From contig NC_060232.1 of assembly GCF_021155775.2 (NCBI RefSeq), forward strand, positions 14,606,251-14,670,250: DNA of 64,000 nucleotides, in the 5' to 3' direction. Positions 1-11,715 of the stretch are shown here, piece after piece. Source of the stretch: Neodiprion pinetum (Eukaryota; Arthropoda; Insecta; Hymenoptera; Diprionidae). The notes beneath the pieces are model-generated. The model was not told where the DNA came from and searched no databases. It was given only the letters and a program-made list of their open reading frames with translations. A program made the position numbers and the translations under genes. Every line of letters begins with the position of its first letter. The stretch's first letter is position 1.

Positions 1-58
1 GTTCTTCGAAAAAAAAAATAGTTAGTTTTTTTGAAACACTCTAATATATATATATTGT
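1..58. repeat. End of a MITE related to the foldback MITE at 14243-14846
   Basis: The stretch with gtttttttgaaac followed by ctaatatata resembles the reverse complement of the MITE terminus at 14243-14275 (tatattagga, then gtttcaaaaaa). The body of this copy would lie to the left of the window. It is not part of the palindrome. Confidence 0.45.
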
Positions 59-148
59 GACGTGGTATTTCGCACCCCGTCACATGGTTTGATTATTGCA
101 CTTCCCTACGTACGAAATGTCGCTAAAGATAACGAAAGCACATCTGAG

Positions 149-473
149 AGTAGTATAGCAAGGACAGTTCTGCGTAGAAACACCTTCTTTACCGACCAAG
201 CCGACCAGTCCGCTTATACATTTTCCCCAGACTCAAACCCTTTTCCGCTCCGCGCAGCCCAGACGCAAACCCTTGAAAGCTACTCCCACTTTCGCAAGAT
301 AAAATGTGCTCTGCCGACCGTTCGTCGGTAAGAAAATCTCCCAAATGACCATGATTGTCGGTAAAAAATCCTCCAAATGACCATGATCGTCGGTAAAAAA
401 TGCCTGAAATTGCCGTGGTATTACCCCTTGTGGGATGAGTTGTGTTCTTTGTCGGTAAAGAAAATTATGCTTA
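149..473 (+). repeat. Diverged outer terminus of the left arm (TIR-like, Polinton-type AG end)
   Basis: This segment aligns with the reverse complement of 39287-39651 but with frequent mismatches and indels (about ten differences in the 80 bp at 400-480), unlike the rest of the arm. It starts AGTAGTATAGC in both copies; AG termini are usual for Polinton/Maverick elements. No 6-bp target duplication was found: the flanking six bases are tctgag on the left and ataaac on the right. Confidence 0.6.
325..400. repeat. Short tandem repeat, about 32-33 bp unit, two copies plus partial
   Basis: Units begin TCGGTA at 325, 358 and 390 and contain an aaatgaccatgat core. The right arm has three units at about 39360-39475, which explains most of the 40-bp offset between the two termini. 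Confidence 0.7.
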
Positions 474-624
474 TCGAGCGGGATCGATAACTGCATTACC
501 GAGCGCACTCCGTGAATCCTCAGGCGTTCGAGCGGTCCCCGTGGATCCTCGAACGTACGACCGGGAATCCTGGCGTGTGTCAGGTTTTGAGAGCTTCCAG
601 AAGGTTCGAGAAGATTCTCGCGGC

Positions 625-970
625 CTTGAACGAATTTTAGACAAAACAATGCGTTCGACAAGTTTCGACTTGACGGTGAGCGGCACGCGGTCAAAGGATT
701 TCGGTGCGACGTTGAATTTGGGACAAACAATTCTCGGAACTATTAATTTTGGAATGTCACGTGGTTGATAAGGTGGTTACACAAAACAATGCGTTCGACA
801 AGTTTCGACTCGACGGCGAGCGGCATGCGGTCAAAGGATTTCGGTGCGACGTTGAATTCTGAAAGATCCGCTCTGACCTTGAACGAATTTTAGACAAAAC
901 AATGCGTTCGACAAGTTTCGACTTGACGGCGAGCGGCCTGCGGACAACGGATTTAGCAACGCGACGTTGG
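625..970. repeat. Three imperfect copies of a subterminal repeat of about 80-95 bp
   Basis: A module containing acaaaacaatgcgttcgac, then gtttcgactt, a gacgg(t/c)gagcgg core and gcgacgttg recurs at about 626-718, 781-858 and 873-970. It lies between the terminus and the DNA polymerase start. The mirror is 38790-39135. A short (TG)n tract follows at about 998-1013. Confidence 0.75.
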
Positions 971-1127
971 GTTCGTGAGCCCTGTGAAGAAGCCGCCTGT
1001 GTGTGTGTGTGTGTGAGTCACGTCGGTGTTTACCCATAAAAGGGACCATGTCAGCGTAGAGCGATCATTCTAGAGCAAGCTTCGCAACTCTATCTTTGTC
1101 AAGTGTGTGATCGAAAGAAGAAGAAAC

Positions 1128-4100
1128 ATGGATTCCGAAAAGTGTTTGAAATTAATACAAATTATGGAAACGGCGTTCAAGATTTTATCTGAAAAATCGT
1201 CACCGGCAGAGATTGCAAAATGGATTCGACTCGGAACCCAAAATATCAGGCTTTTGAATAAAATCTTACGCAACAACGCCTCAACGATCGGGGAGAAGAC
1301 AAGAATTTTGACAACAATTGGAATTCTGAAATCGTTGACAGTCAAATTTCAACAATTTCAAAAAGTGGGTGACGGATTACGAAGCCGACGAAGAAGCGAT
1401 CGAGTACGGTGGGAAGATTTGGAGACAGCTTTCGAAAGTCGAATTCGAACGGGAGCCATTATCAATCTGCGGCATAAAGATTTGAACAGGTTTTTGGAAG
1501 ATGCGAAACACCTCGTCGCTGCAAGACTGAAGAAAATGCTACGAGAAGTGGGAAGTTTAAAAGCAAACTGTGTCTTGTGTTGTAAATTCGATATAACGAA
1601 AAACGCTGAACTTGTTGAGGAAATGAAATATTTTAACACCAGAAACCAGATCATCCTCCAGCCAGCTGACATACACGGGTGGTTCGAAGAGAACGTAAAG
1701 CAAAAAGTGTTGGCCAAGGTGGAAGATTTTCAAGAGAGAGACTCTGGTTGGTCGCTGACCGAAATAATCAATTTGACTGTAAATATCAACAAGTACGTGC
1801 CACTGCGAGGCGGTGTGTTCACATACACACCACTACCCAAAGATATTCAAGATAAGAAGGCTGTCGTCAACATCCGCAACAGAGACGCGTATTGCTTCCT
1901 CTGGTCGGTCACCGCAGCCCTCTTTCCAGCCAACAACAAAAATCCCAATGAAATTACTTCGTATCCACATTTCAGCTCAGTGCTACAATACGACGGTTTG
2001 CATTTTCCAATGTCTTTAGACCAGATTCCAAAATTTGAGAAACTTAACAAACTCTTAATCAACGTTTATGGTATAGATGGTGCGGAAAAACAAAAGCGCA
2101 GTGAAATTGTACCCATTTATTTAAGCCGAAACAAGTCTGATAAACCTACAATCCATCTTTTAGTAATAGAGTCTGAAAACGACGATGACGATGATAGTAT
2201 GGAAAATATTGAAAAGAATGTAACACATCATTTTGCATGGATTCGAAATTTATCGCGGTTGACAAGTTCTCAAATTTCTAAACGTAATGGTCGTACTTGG
2301 TTGTGCGATAGGTGTCTATCACACTTCCAATCTGAAAGGTGTTTGTTCAAGCACAATGTAGATTGCATGAATTTAAACAAAACCAAAGTTATTCTACCTA
2401 CAGATGAGGAAAAAATACTGAAATTCAAAAATTTCAAGCACAAAGAAACCGTTCCATTCTGCATTTACGCGGATCTCGAATGTTTACTGGAACCTACGCT
2501 CAAAAAGATGGGTACAAGAACAATTTATCAGAAGCATCTTCCGTATAGTATAGCTTACTATCTACATTGTGCATTTGACGACTCGCTCTCAAAATTCAAA
2601 ATTAATCGCGGAGAGACTTGCGTTCAATGGTTTGTGAACGAGTTAGCGGAATTGGCACATTCGTTAGAGGGATACTACAAGACTGTTGTACCGATGGAAC
2701 CGCTCAATTTCAATCAAATCAACGAATTTCACTCAACAACAGTGTGTCACATTTGTGAAAAACCGTTTACACTCACAGACGTGAAACATCGTGATCACTG
2801 CCATTTCACGGGAAAGTACCGTGGTGCTGCTCACCGAGGTTGCAATCTAAATTACCAAAATTCGCACATTATCCCAGTGATATTCCACAATCTGTCGGGT
2901 TACGATTCACATTTTCTGATCAAAGCACTGGCTACATCGTTCGAGGGCAGAATTGAGCTTCTACCCGTAAACAAAGAAAAGTACATTTCTTTTACAAAAT
3001 ATGTCGAGGGGACAGATATAAAGTTTAGATTCGTAGATTCGTACCGTTTCATGCCCAGTAGTCTTGAGAAATTAGCAACGTATCTCGGTGATGATCAGAA
3101 ATCAATCACACGAAAATTTTATCGTAGCTCAGATAAATTTCAGTTATTGACCAGAAAAGGAGTGTTCCCGTACGAATACATAGACAGTTGGGAGAAGCTC
3201 GAGGACACACGGCTACCATCCAAACAACAATTTTACTCAAAATTAAATGATCGGGATATATCAGACGACGACTATGCACATGCATGTAAAGTTTGGCAAA
3301 CTTTTAACGTTCAAACTTTGGGAGAGTATTCGGACTTGTATTTACAGACGGACGTGTTTTTACTAGCCGACATTTTTCAAAACTTTTGACAGAGCTGTTG
3401 GACGACGTACAAACTGGACCAGTTACATTACTACACAGCGCCCGGTCTGTCGTTTGATGCAATGTTAAAATGTACAGGCATCGAACTCGAGTTTCTCACC
3501 AACATAGACATGGTTATGTTTATCGAAAAGGGTATTCGAGGTGGTGTGTCACAGTGTTCGAATAGATACGCCAAGGCCAACAATAGATATATGGGAGAGG
3601 AATTCGATCCTGAGGTCGAAGAATCTTATCTCATGTACTTTGACGTTAATAATTTGTACGGTGCTGCTATGAGCTTTGCTCTGCCATACAGTTCCTTCGA
3701 ATGGTTATCAGACTTCGGATAATGCGACGTTCTTACCATCTCGGACGATGCGGAGTTTGGTTACATACTGGAGGTGGATTTGGAATATCCTGAGGAACTG
3801 CATGAAATTCATAAGGATTTACCACTGTGTCCGGAGCACTACATACCTCCGATCTCGAATAGTAAGCAACCGAAATTGACGCCCACGCTACTTTCCAAGA
3901 AAAACTACGTTGTTCACTATAGGGTTTTGAAACAATGCTTACAATTAGGCTTAAAATTACTCAAAATACACAGAGTTCTCAAATTCAGACAAACCCCGTG
4001 GCTCAAAAAATACATAGATTTGAATACCGATTTGCGCAAAAAATCTCAGAACGAATTCGAGAAAAATTTTTACAAACTGATGAACAACGCAGTTTTTGGC

Positions 4101-4859
4101 AAAACAATGGAAAATGTTAGGAAGTATAGAGATGTCAGACGGATCACGAAATGGGATGGAAGATACGGTGCTAGAGCTACCATAGCCAAACCCAATTTTC
4201 ACAGCTGCACCGTTTTCGGCAAAGATATAATTATCGTTGAAATGAGTAAGACGAAAGTCAAGTTGAATAAACCATTGTATGCAGGTTTCTCCATCATGGA
4301 TCTGGCTAAAACATATATCTACGATTTTCATTACAATTACATTAAGCAGAAATTCGGCAACCGAGCAAAATTAATATACACGGATACCGACAGTTTGATT
4401 TACAATTTTACCGTCCCCGACATATACGAACACATGAAGGAGGACTTGCACAAATTCGATACGTCTGATTATCCGCTTGACAACGTTTACGGAATACCTC
4501 GAGCAAACAAAAAAGTTCTCGGCTTGATGAAAGATGAGAATAATGGAAAAATAATGCTGGAATTTGTAGGATTAAGAGCTAAGTTGTACGCATTCCGAGT
4601 CTTGGGAGATGAGAAAGACAATAAACGTGCCAAAGGTGTCAAAGGATCAGCGTTGAGAAAAATAACTTTCAACGATTATTTGGATTGTGTTTTGAACCGT
4701 GAAAATCTATCCTCAAATCAGCATTTGATATTGAGTCGAAAGCACGAGGTATACACCGTAGAACAGCAGAAAGTAGCACTGAGCTGGAATGACGACAAGC
4801 GGATCGTGTTCCAAAATACAACCGACACGCTTCCGTGGGGCTACAAGCCTACACCTTAG
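1128..4859 (+). pseudogene. Polinton-like family-B DNA polymerase, two in-frame stops
   Basis: One frame of about 1,243 codons from the ATG at 1128 (the seven upstream codons begin with GTG) to TAG 4857-4859, broken by TGA at 3387-3389 and TAA at 3720-3722 without frame change. N-terminal to the polymerase core are a CFLWS-containing domain (from about 1885) and a zinc-finger-like segment C-x2-C...H...C near 2305-2370. Then come ExoI (YADLEC, Asp codon 2472), an HNH/endonuclease-VII-like Cys/His insert (CHICEKPF to HRGCN, about 2745-2850) and ExoII (NLSGYD). Polymerase motif A is DVNNLYG (3642), motif B NNAVFGKT (4083), motif C YTDTDSL (4377). These signatures match protein-primed PolB of Polintons/Mavericks and relatives (established family knowledge). 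Catalytic residues are intact but the stops make it a pseudogene unless read through. It converges with the integrase at 5065. Confidence 0.88.
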
Positions 4860-5064
4860 CTTTTTAATTTATAACTGTACCATGATGTATAAAATATTAT
4901 TATGTAGGATAGTGAATAAGAACGCTCCGAAATATAAGAAATTGTACAACGATGCATATGTCTGTCGATTGTCTAAAAAATAAAGACGCATACTTGTTGT
5001 GTGTCGGATATAAAATAAAGAGGGACATACGTTTTTACAGAAAAAAAATTCATTTATTAAAATG

Positions 5065-5991
5065 TTACATATCCGATTCGTTTATCCAACTGTTGTGTGT
5101 ATTGTCAAAACCTAACCATTTAACGTATATTTTTCTTCCACGCTTCTTGAGCACCTTCTCCACCAGATAGATATCCGGATGCTTAACCTTGAGGAGCTCT
5201 TGTTCGTAGAAACCACCAGCGATGGGTTGATCTCGGTAGTCTTTGAGCTTGCACGTCACAGGATGAGTATTTTCCACTCGACTTATCGTGAATATTTCAG
5301 TCGTCCAATTGGGAGTGTAACCTTTCTCGAAGACATTTTTGAATTTGCTGATTCGAACTTTGTCGCCAGATTTGAATTTTGCCGATATGTTAGGTATCGC
5401 TCGAAGCCCTCCGTACGCCTGACGTAATAACAGCCTCTCGTTTGCAACGGTGACATCCGACGGTTTCATTCTTATGGTTCGGTGTTTGGTGTTGTTGTGA
5501 GCCGAAACCAAATCGGATAAGATATCGAGCCACTTGTAGCTTCCTTGCATGCTGAACCGTGTCCACATTTTACCTTTCAGCGTGCGATTGAAACGTTCAC
5601 AGATCGAAGCCTTCAAATTACTGTACGTGGAGTAAAGTTTGATTCCGTAACGTGTCACAAGCGATTCAAATTTCGAGTTGTAAAATTCCGTTCCTCTGTC
5701 GACGCGTAAATTTTTCGGCACCCGTCCTTGAACAAGCACAGATTCCATTGCCTTCGTAACATCATCTCCAGACTTGCTCTTTATCGGTACAGCCCACGCA
5801 TACTTTGAAAAAATATCAATGACTGTGAGCATGTACTTGTAGCCTTTGTTTTGTCCAGCGTATGACGTCATATCAACAAGATCCGCCTGCCAGGTCTCGT
5901 CGATGCCGCGCACGTCTACACGTCGACGCGGGTAATTCCGGCGTGCAGGCTTATGCAGTTCCGTCACCAGTGCTTGCTTTTTCTCGTTCAT
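5065..5991 (-). CDS. Polinton-like rve integrase with C-terminal chromodomain
   Basis: 308 codons from ATG (5991-5989), intact. The DDE core is visible: Asp ~37 in WQADLVDM, Asp ~98 in VDRGTEFYN and Glu ~132 in CERFNRT. After an SH3-like region the C-terminus (about residues 262-308) reads as a chromodomain (YLVEKVLKK...KWLGF...NSWINESDM). This is the integrase class of Maverick/Polinton and related transposons. The frame lacks the zinc-binding HHCC region, so the N-terminus may be missing or shifted into the overlapping frame at 5951-6373. It runs tail-to-tail with the polymerase 3' end (gap about 205 bp). The right-arm copy differs by Thr to Asn (base 5450 versus 34310). Confidence 0.85.
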   Translation of the reverse strand: MNEKKQALVTELHKPARRNYPRRRVDVRGIDETWQADLVDMTSYAGQNKGYKYMLTVIDIFSKYAWAVPIKSKSGDDVTKAMESVLVQGRVPKNLRVDRGTEFYNSKFESLVTRYGIKLYSTYSNLKASICERFNRTLKGKMWTRFSMQGSYKWLDILSDLVSAHNNTKHRTIRMKPSDVTVANERLLLRQAYGGLRAIPNISAKFKSGDKVRISKFKNVFEKGYTPNWTTEIFTISRVENTHPVTCKLKDYRDQPIAGGFYEQELLKVKHPDIYLVEKVLKKRGRKIYVKWLGFDNTHNSWINESDM

Positions 5992-6373
5992 ATTCCAACG
6001 CTCTTAGTCGGGTGTCCAATTGAGAAATGTTATCAGCGTTTCGAATCGACAGGTTTCTGCCTGTTTTAAAGTCTGTGTAAAAGGGATCCAAGGCTTTCTC
6101 CGTGGTGAGCCCTAGAGCTTTGATCATTTGATCGAGGTTGTCGATTTGTTTTTGCAGCACGTTGAATTTTCGTCTCAAGATTTTTAAAGTTACAGCATCG
6201 TTCGGCTCTGCGGGATCTGCGACATTGCACGGTCTCTTGTTCCGTATATTACGCTTCGACTGCCATGACTTTGACGTTGATATAAGCTGAACTTTGTATA
6301 ACTTTTTTGACTTGCATGTATCATGTAAGACTGACGAGTTTGCATCGGATGCGTTGAGCTTATATATATATAT
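5951..6373 (-). pseudogene. Truncated coiled-coil frame upstream of and overlapping the integrase
   Basis: An open frame ending at 5951 overlaps the integrase start by about 40 bp in another frame. It contains a heptad-like stretch (LKILRRKFNVLQKQIDNLDQ) and ends LRALEYEREK. No upstream ATG lies in the element part; the frame runs into the Gypsy-A LTR at 6374. I do not recognise a family. It may be the displaced N-terminal part of the integrase ORF or a neighbouring Polinton gene cut by the Gypsy-A insertion. Confidence 0.4.
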
Positions 6374-6657
6374 TGTTACAAAGGGTGAAATCACCCGTTT
6401 TGCCCTCTCTTTAATGATCTAGTAGTCAGCGTAGATAAAAGACGTTTATAAACCTCTTGTGTCTTTCAAAAGAATAAGGTTGCTGCGTCAACCAACATTA
6501 TTGCAAAAACAGTCTTGTTTCAGACTTTAAACGAGAAACACACATCTTGCATTAAAGCATTTTTCACAACATTTTATTCACGCTCTTGATTTCTTTTGAC
6601 TTGATAATTAAACTCGCGGATCCATATTTATTTTCCGTAAAGTCAAAGTACGTTACA
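6374..6657 (+). repeat. Gypsy-A 5' LTR (left copy)
   Basis: 284 bp, TG...CA ends. It is followed at 6658 by ttggtgtaagaagcgggat, the expected primer-binding position, resembling Leu-type primer sites (low certainty). It differs from the 3' LTR by about 17 substitutions plus small indels. Confidence 0.93.
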
Positions 6658-6722
6658 TTGGTGTAAGAAGCGGGATCTTGAGTTTCTTTTTAATTAAGTC
6701 AATTCAGTGCGTGAAATAAACT

Positions 6723-8342
6723 ATGAGCAGCAGTCGTTTGACGCGCTCACGTCGAAGAGAAAGTGGTGGAGAAGAACCTTTCGTTATGGAGAATCCACGG
6801 GTCCCTGAAACGATTCCATCACCTTCCGTGGACCTTCATCCAATTCCTCCGACAATCTCTCAAATTGATCTGCTGAAGATCATGTCTCAACAGCAAGAGG
6901 CTGCTGAACGCCAACAACAGCAATTTCTTCAGCTGCTCCTTGATCAACGAGAACAACGAGAAAGAGAACTTGCCTCTCAGTTGGAACAGCGAAGAAGAGA
7001 ACAAGAAAAACGAGAAAGGGGAATTGCCTCTCAGCTGGAGCAGCGCAGGCTAGATAGAGAACCTCAAGAGCGTTCCAAGACTAGTCTACATGAACTACTC
7101 CGGACGACTGTGGCAGCTCTTCAGGCTGTTCATCAGGTGAATGGCTCAGGAGAACCGGCTGTCACCCCACGAGGTTCCAGAGTCGTTACTCCGCTTCCCT
7201 CTCCTGTTCCCTCTCCTGTTCCCGTTCCCGCTGTTCGACAGGTCCAACATCCAGGACAGTTCCAGGATGTACGAGACTCAAGGTCTGTGCCTTTTATTAG
7301 GGGAATAGATGAATCCCCAATTGGTAGAGTAACAGTTAATAATGAGGTTGACTTTTCCGAGCCTTTGCCTTACGTTCAGCCTCGTTATTCCCATTTAAAC
7401 CAATTAAATAATACAAGATTTTCTGGGGTTGCTTCTCAAATTAATGAGAAACCTTTTTATCCTTTAAAACCACCAATTTTTGATGAAAAGATTCCATGGG
7501 CAGATTATGAACGTTAGTTTAATACAATTGCTAAACATAACCAGTGGGACTCCGCCATGAGGGCCCACAGTCTTGCCTCTTGTCTTCGAACGCCGGCTTT
7601 GAATGTTTTAACGGCATTGTCTGAGGAAGAAATTTCCGATTATGAGAAAATTAGCTCTGCACTCAAATTGAGATATGGAAATGACCACTTGACGAAACTG
7701 TACACGACTCAATTACAGACTAGAAGACAAGGACGAGACGAAGACCTCGCGTCTCTTAGTCAAGATATTGAACGGCTTTCTCGTATAGCTTTGCCAGATC
7801 ACGAGCCGTCTCGTAATTTATTAGCAACACAAGCTTTCTTAAATGCAATCAATGATCCAGAAATTAAAATGGCCGTTGGGACATCGGGTCTCACTTCTCT
7901 GCGGGAGGCAACGGCCAAAGCCCTCGAGGTGGAGGCAATGAGGAAACAATATTTTGGGTTGAGCAAGCTTCGTCGGATTGAGGTGACCGAAAACACCTCA
8001 GAAAGACGAAGTTTTGAACACTCGGAGAAGCCGAAACCTCAAAATTATAGAAATAAAAATAACAATAGTAATTTTAAACCAAGAAATCGAGGTTCTTTTC
8101 AAAACCAGAAAAACAAGCGTGTAATTAAGAACGCGGTCATGACGAGTCAAACTGGCTTGACCTGTATATTTTGTAAAAAAATAGGCCACGACGCCAATCA
8201 TTCTTTTCTAATTAAAAAAATTAGTAGAGAACCGATGCAAGGCTCGAATTCAAACTCTTGTAACTGGCGTAAGAAAAATATAGAAATAGGGGAAGCGAAT
8301 CCTCATTCGAGTTCTTCAACAGGAACTCACCCAAAAAACTAA
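6723..8342 (+). pseudogene. Gypsy-A gag with one in-frame stop
   Basis: From ATG 6723 a single frame reaches 8342, interrupted only by TAG at 7515-7517. The first part is Q/E/R-rich with predicted coiled coil (about 6890-7080), then a Pro/Val-rich linker (about 7190-7240). The second part holds the capsid-like region and a basic Asn/Lys-rich tail. One nucleocapsid knuckle is recognisable (CIFCKKIGHDANHS) but its last Cys is replaced by Ser, so the CCHC box is incomplete. The pol frame begins about 60 bp downstream in another frame. Confidence 0.82.
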
Positions 8343-8403
8343 TTCCAGATGATTTGTCGGGGCGAAAATCATCGCAGATTGTTAGGAGTGTAAGCCCTCT
8401 TAG

Positions 8404-11400
8404 AGAATATGGGTAATAGACACCGGCGCGGAAGTAACCGTAGTTCGATCGGATCTCTTTAAATCCGATGACCAGATTGTTCCCTCTTTATCTCTGCGAA
8501 CAGCCACTGGAGAGACGACCCCGGTTTTGAGACAGGTTACTGTCCAAATTAACCTTTTTGGGTGTATCGACTCTCCGCATAAGGTTTTTATAGCAGATAT
8601 AGAGGATGAAGGTATTTTGGGAATAGACTTTCTTACAGCTCATAACTGTGTTATCTCGACTAAGAGAAATTCACTAGCTTCAAACAATCGCGAAATAACT
8701 CTTTGTACAAATAGAAATGGAATTTACTGGACTCCTCCTAGAATTCGGGAAATAGAACTTTCAAAGGATGATTTGCAACAACATTTCCCTTCACATTTAC
8801 AGAGCCTTGTTGAGAAATCTTCGATTTCGTTAAATTCAGCTCAGGTAGAATCGTTCAAATCTCTTTTGCTAGAATTTATAGATTCTTTCGCCAAAGATAG
8901 TGGTGATAAGGGCCGATGTACTTCTGTCAAGCACAAGATCGACGTCGGAGAGAGTTCGCCAATAAAACAAGCTCCACGAAGACTTGCTCTCAACGCCCGA
9001 GAAGAGGTGAAGAAGCTTGTAGAAGACATGCTAAAGAACGATGTGATTCAACCATCGTCTAGTCCCTGGGCCTCACCAATCGTCCTTGTTAACAAAAAGG
9101 ACGGATCCAAACGATTTTGTATCGATTACAGGAAGCTGAACGATATAACGAAGAAAGATTCTTACCCTCTACCCAGAATCGACGAGACACTCGACCTGAT
9201 AGCTGGTGCAACTTGGTTCAGCACCATAGATCTTCAGAGCGGATACTGGCAGGTCGAAATGGATCCTCTAGATAAAGAAAAAACAGCTTTTGTTACGGGT
9301 TTAGGAGGATTATGGCAGTTCAAGGTCATGCCGTTTGGTTTGAGTAATGCCCCGGCTACCTTTGAACGAATGATGGAGGCTGTTCTCCATGGGCTCACTG
9401 GCAAAATATGCCTCGTTTATTTAGACGATATAATCGTTTTTGGCAAGAACTTTGAAGAAGAAGTTCAAAATCTCAGACAAGTTTTCGCTAGGTTGAAGCA
9501 AGCAGGTTTGAAAATGAGCCCGAAAAAATGCCATCTGTTCCAGAAAGAAGTAGGCTTCCTTGGACATATCGTTTCAGCACAAGGTGTGAAGACCGACCCA
9601 TCCAAAATAGAGAAGGTTTCTTCTTGGCCGACACCTAAGAATAAAGAACAAATTCAAAGCTTTTTAGGCCTTTGTACGTATTACGGAAGATTTGTAAAAG
9701 GTTTCGCTAGTATAGCTAAACCTCTCCATCACTTGACCGGAATCAAGATTCCTTTTGACCGGACCCCGGAATGCGAAGAGGCTTTCAAGAAATTAAAGGA
9801 AAATCTTATTTCTTCGCCGATTTTAGCTTATCCAGAGGTCGAAATTCCTTTTATTTTAGATACGGATGCATCTCTTTCAGGAATAGGCGGGGTTCTGTCA
9901 CAAATTCAGGGAGGTCAAGAGAAAGTGATAAGCTATTTCAGCAGAGTTTTGAGTGAAACCGAGAGGAATTATTGTGTCACTCGTAGAGAGCTTTTAGCTG
10001 TTGTTAAGACCGTAGTACATTTTCACCATTATTTGTACGGCAGGAGATTTTTGATACGTACAGATCATGCTTCTCTCAGGTGGCTACTTTCGTTCAAATC
10101 TCCCGAAGGTCAGGTAGCTAGATGGTTAGAAAGGCTTGGTCAGTACGATTTTGATATTCGTCATCGAGCAGGAATTCATTATGGAAACGCCGATGCTCTC
10201 TCTTGAAGACCCTGCGAGGAAATGCCAGAGTGTAAACAGTGTGCACGATTAGAGAAAAATCGTGACCCCTCTCTTATAATACGGAAGATTTCTTTCGAAA
10301 ATAACCAGGAGGAATGGAGAAAATCGCAACAAGAGGACGACACTTTGAATCAAGTGAAGTCTTGGAAAGAAGCAGAAACTCGCCCGGACTAGCAGGATAT
10401 ATCTTTAGCCGAGCCAGATTTGAAAATTTATTGGGCTCAATGGGACTCTATCCTTTCAATTGATGGAATTTTATACCGAAAATGGGAATCTGCAGACTTC
10501 AAAGAAATCAGGTGGCAACTTTTGGTTCCCAGGTCACGAGTTCCAGAGATTATTGCTCTTTATCATGATTCTCCTGCAGGCGGACACTTCGCTTTAAATA
10601 AAACTCTGGGCAGAATTCGCAACTTCTACTTTTGGCCCCGTTGCCGGATGGACGTTGAAGATTGGTGTCGAAGATGTCGAATCTGCACGGCAAAAAAAGG
10701 ACCCCGAGCGAAAGGACAAAGCTCTCTTCAAATTTACAACGTGGGAGCTCCATTTGAAAGGATAGCGATGGATATTCTCGGACCTCTCCCGATAACCCAT
10801 TCTGGAAATAAATATGCTTTGGTTATTGCTGATTATTTTACTAAGTGGCCTGAAGTGGTTCCTCTCGCTGATCAAGAAGCCTCCACTGTAGCACAAGCAT
10901 TCGTTAAAGAGTTTATTTGTAGACACGGAGTTCCTCTAGCACTTCATACTGATCAAGGCCGAAATTTTGAGTCAACCTTAATGAAAGAGGTTACTCAGAT
11001 TTTAGGGGTTAGAAAAACTTGTACGACTCCTTTGCATCCGCAATCTGACGGCATGATAGAGCGTCTGAATCGAACCTTGCTACAGTATTTGTCGTTCTTC
11101 GTAGAGCAGAATCAGAGAGACTGGGACTCCTGGATCCCTTTCTTCCTCTTATCTTACAGATCTGCGATTCATGAGATGACGAAGCAGACGCCAGCCCTCA
11201 TGCTTACTGGAAGAAATCTTCGACTTCCGTCAGATTTAGAGAAAGGCCCTGTTCCTGTGCAAAGACAGCATCAAACAGATTATGCCTTTTTATTACAACA
11301 ACGTTTAGAAGAAATTCATCACTTTGCTAGGAATAGAATTTCTATGGCTTCAGATAAATTAAAAACTCGTTATGATATTCGAGCCAGAGATTTAAAATTT

Positions 11401-11661
11401 AATCCAGGAGATTCTGTCTGGCTCTTTCAACCTCGAAGACAGAAAGGACGATGTCCAAAGCTACAAAGAAATTGGGAAGGCCCTTACTTAGTGGTTAACC
11501 GGATAAATGATGTTGTTTATAGAATCCGAAGATCTCCTCATTCGCGTCAGAAAGTGGTTCACTTGGATCGTCTTGCTCCATTTGAAGAAGATCAACCTGG
11601 AACAGTCTCTCCAAGACCACGAACATCCTTCGAGGTTAGATCTTCAAACGAACACCCTTGA
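8404..11661 (+). pseudogene. Gypsy-A pol: protease, RT, RNase H, integrase, with two in-frame stops
   Basis: The frame opens after TAG 8401-8403 and runs to TGA 11659-11661, broken by TGA 10204-10206 and TAG 10390-10392 in the same frame. The protease motif IDTGAE is at 8416. RT includes the catalytic YLDD (9418-9429) and typical Ty3/gypsy blocks (FCIDYRKLN, MPFGLSNAP). RNase H has DTDAS near 9855 and TDHASLR. The integrase has an HHCC zinc site (His near 10564, CRRCRIC), then catalytic Asp (10771), Asp (10951) and Glu (11059). The two stops lie between RNase H and integrase. The kinase frame follows 54 nt after the terminal TGA in the same frame. Confidence 0.9.
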
Positions 11662-11715
11662 CGACTGTCATCGATTTGGCCTTCTTTACAGTCGGTTATC
11701 GATTGGGAGAAGAAT

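Noticed and set aside
233..768. Overlapping open frames on both strands in the palindrome terminus (also mirrored at 39030-39586)
   Set aside because: They lie across tandem repeats in a fast-diverging terminal region, are open on both strands, and have no motif.
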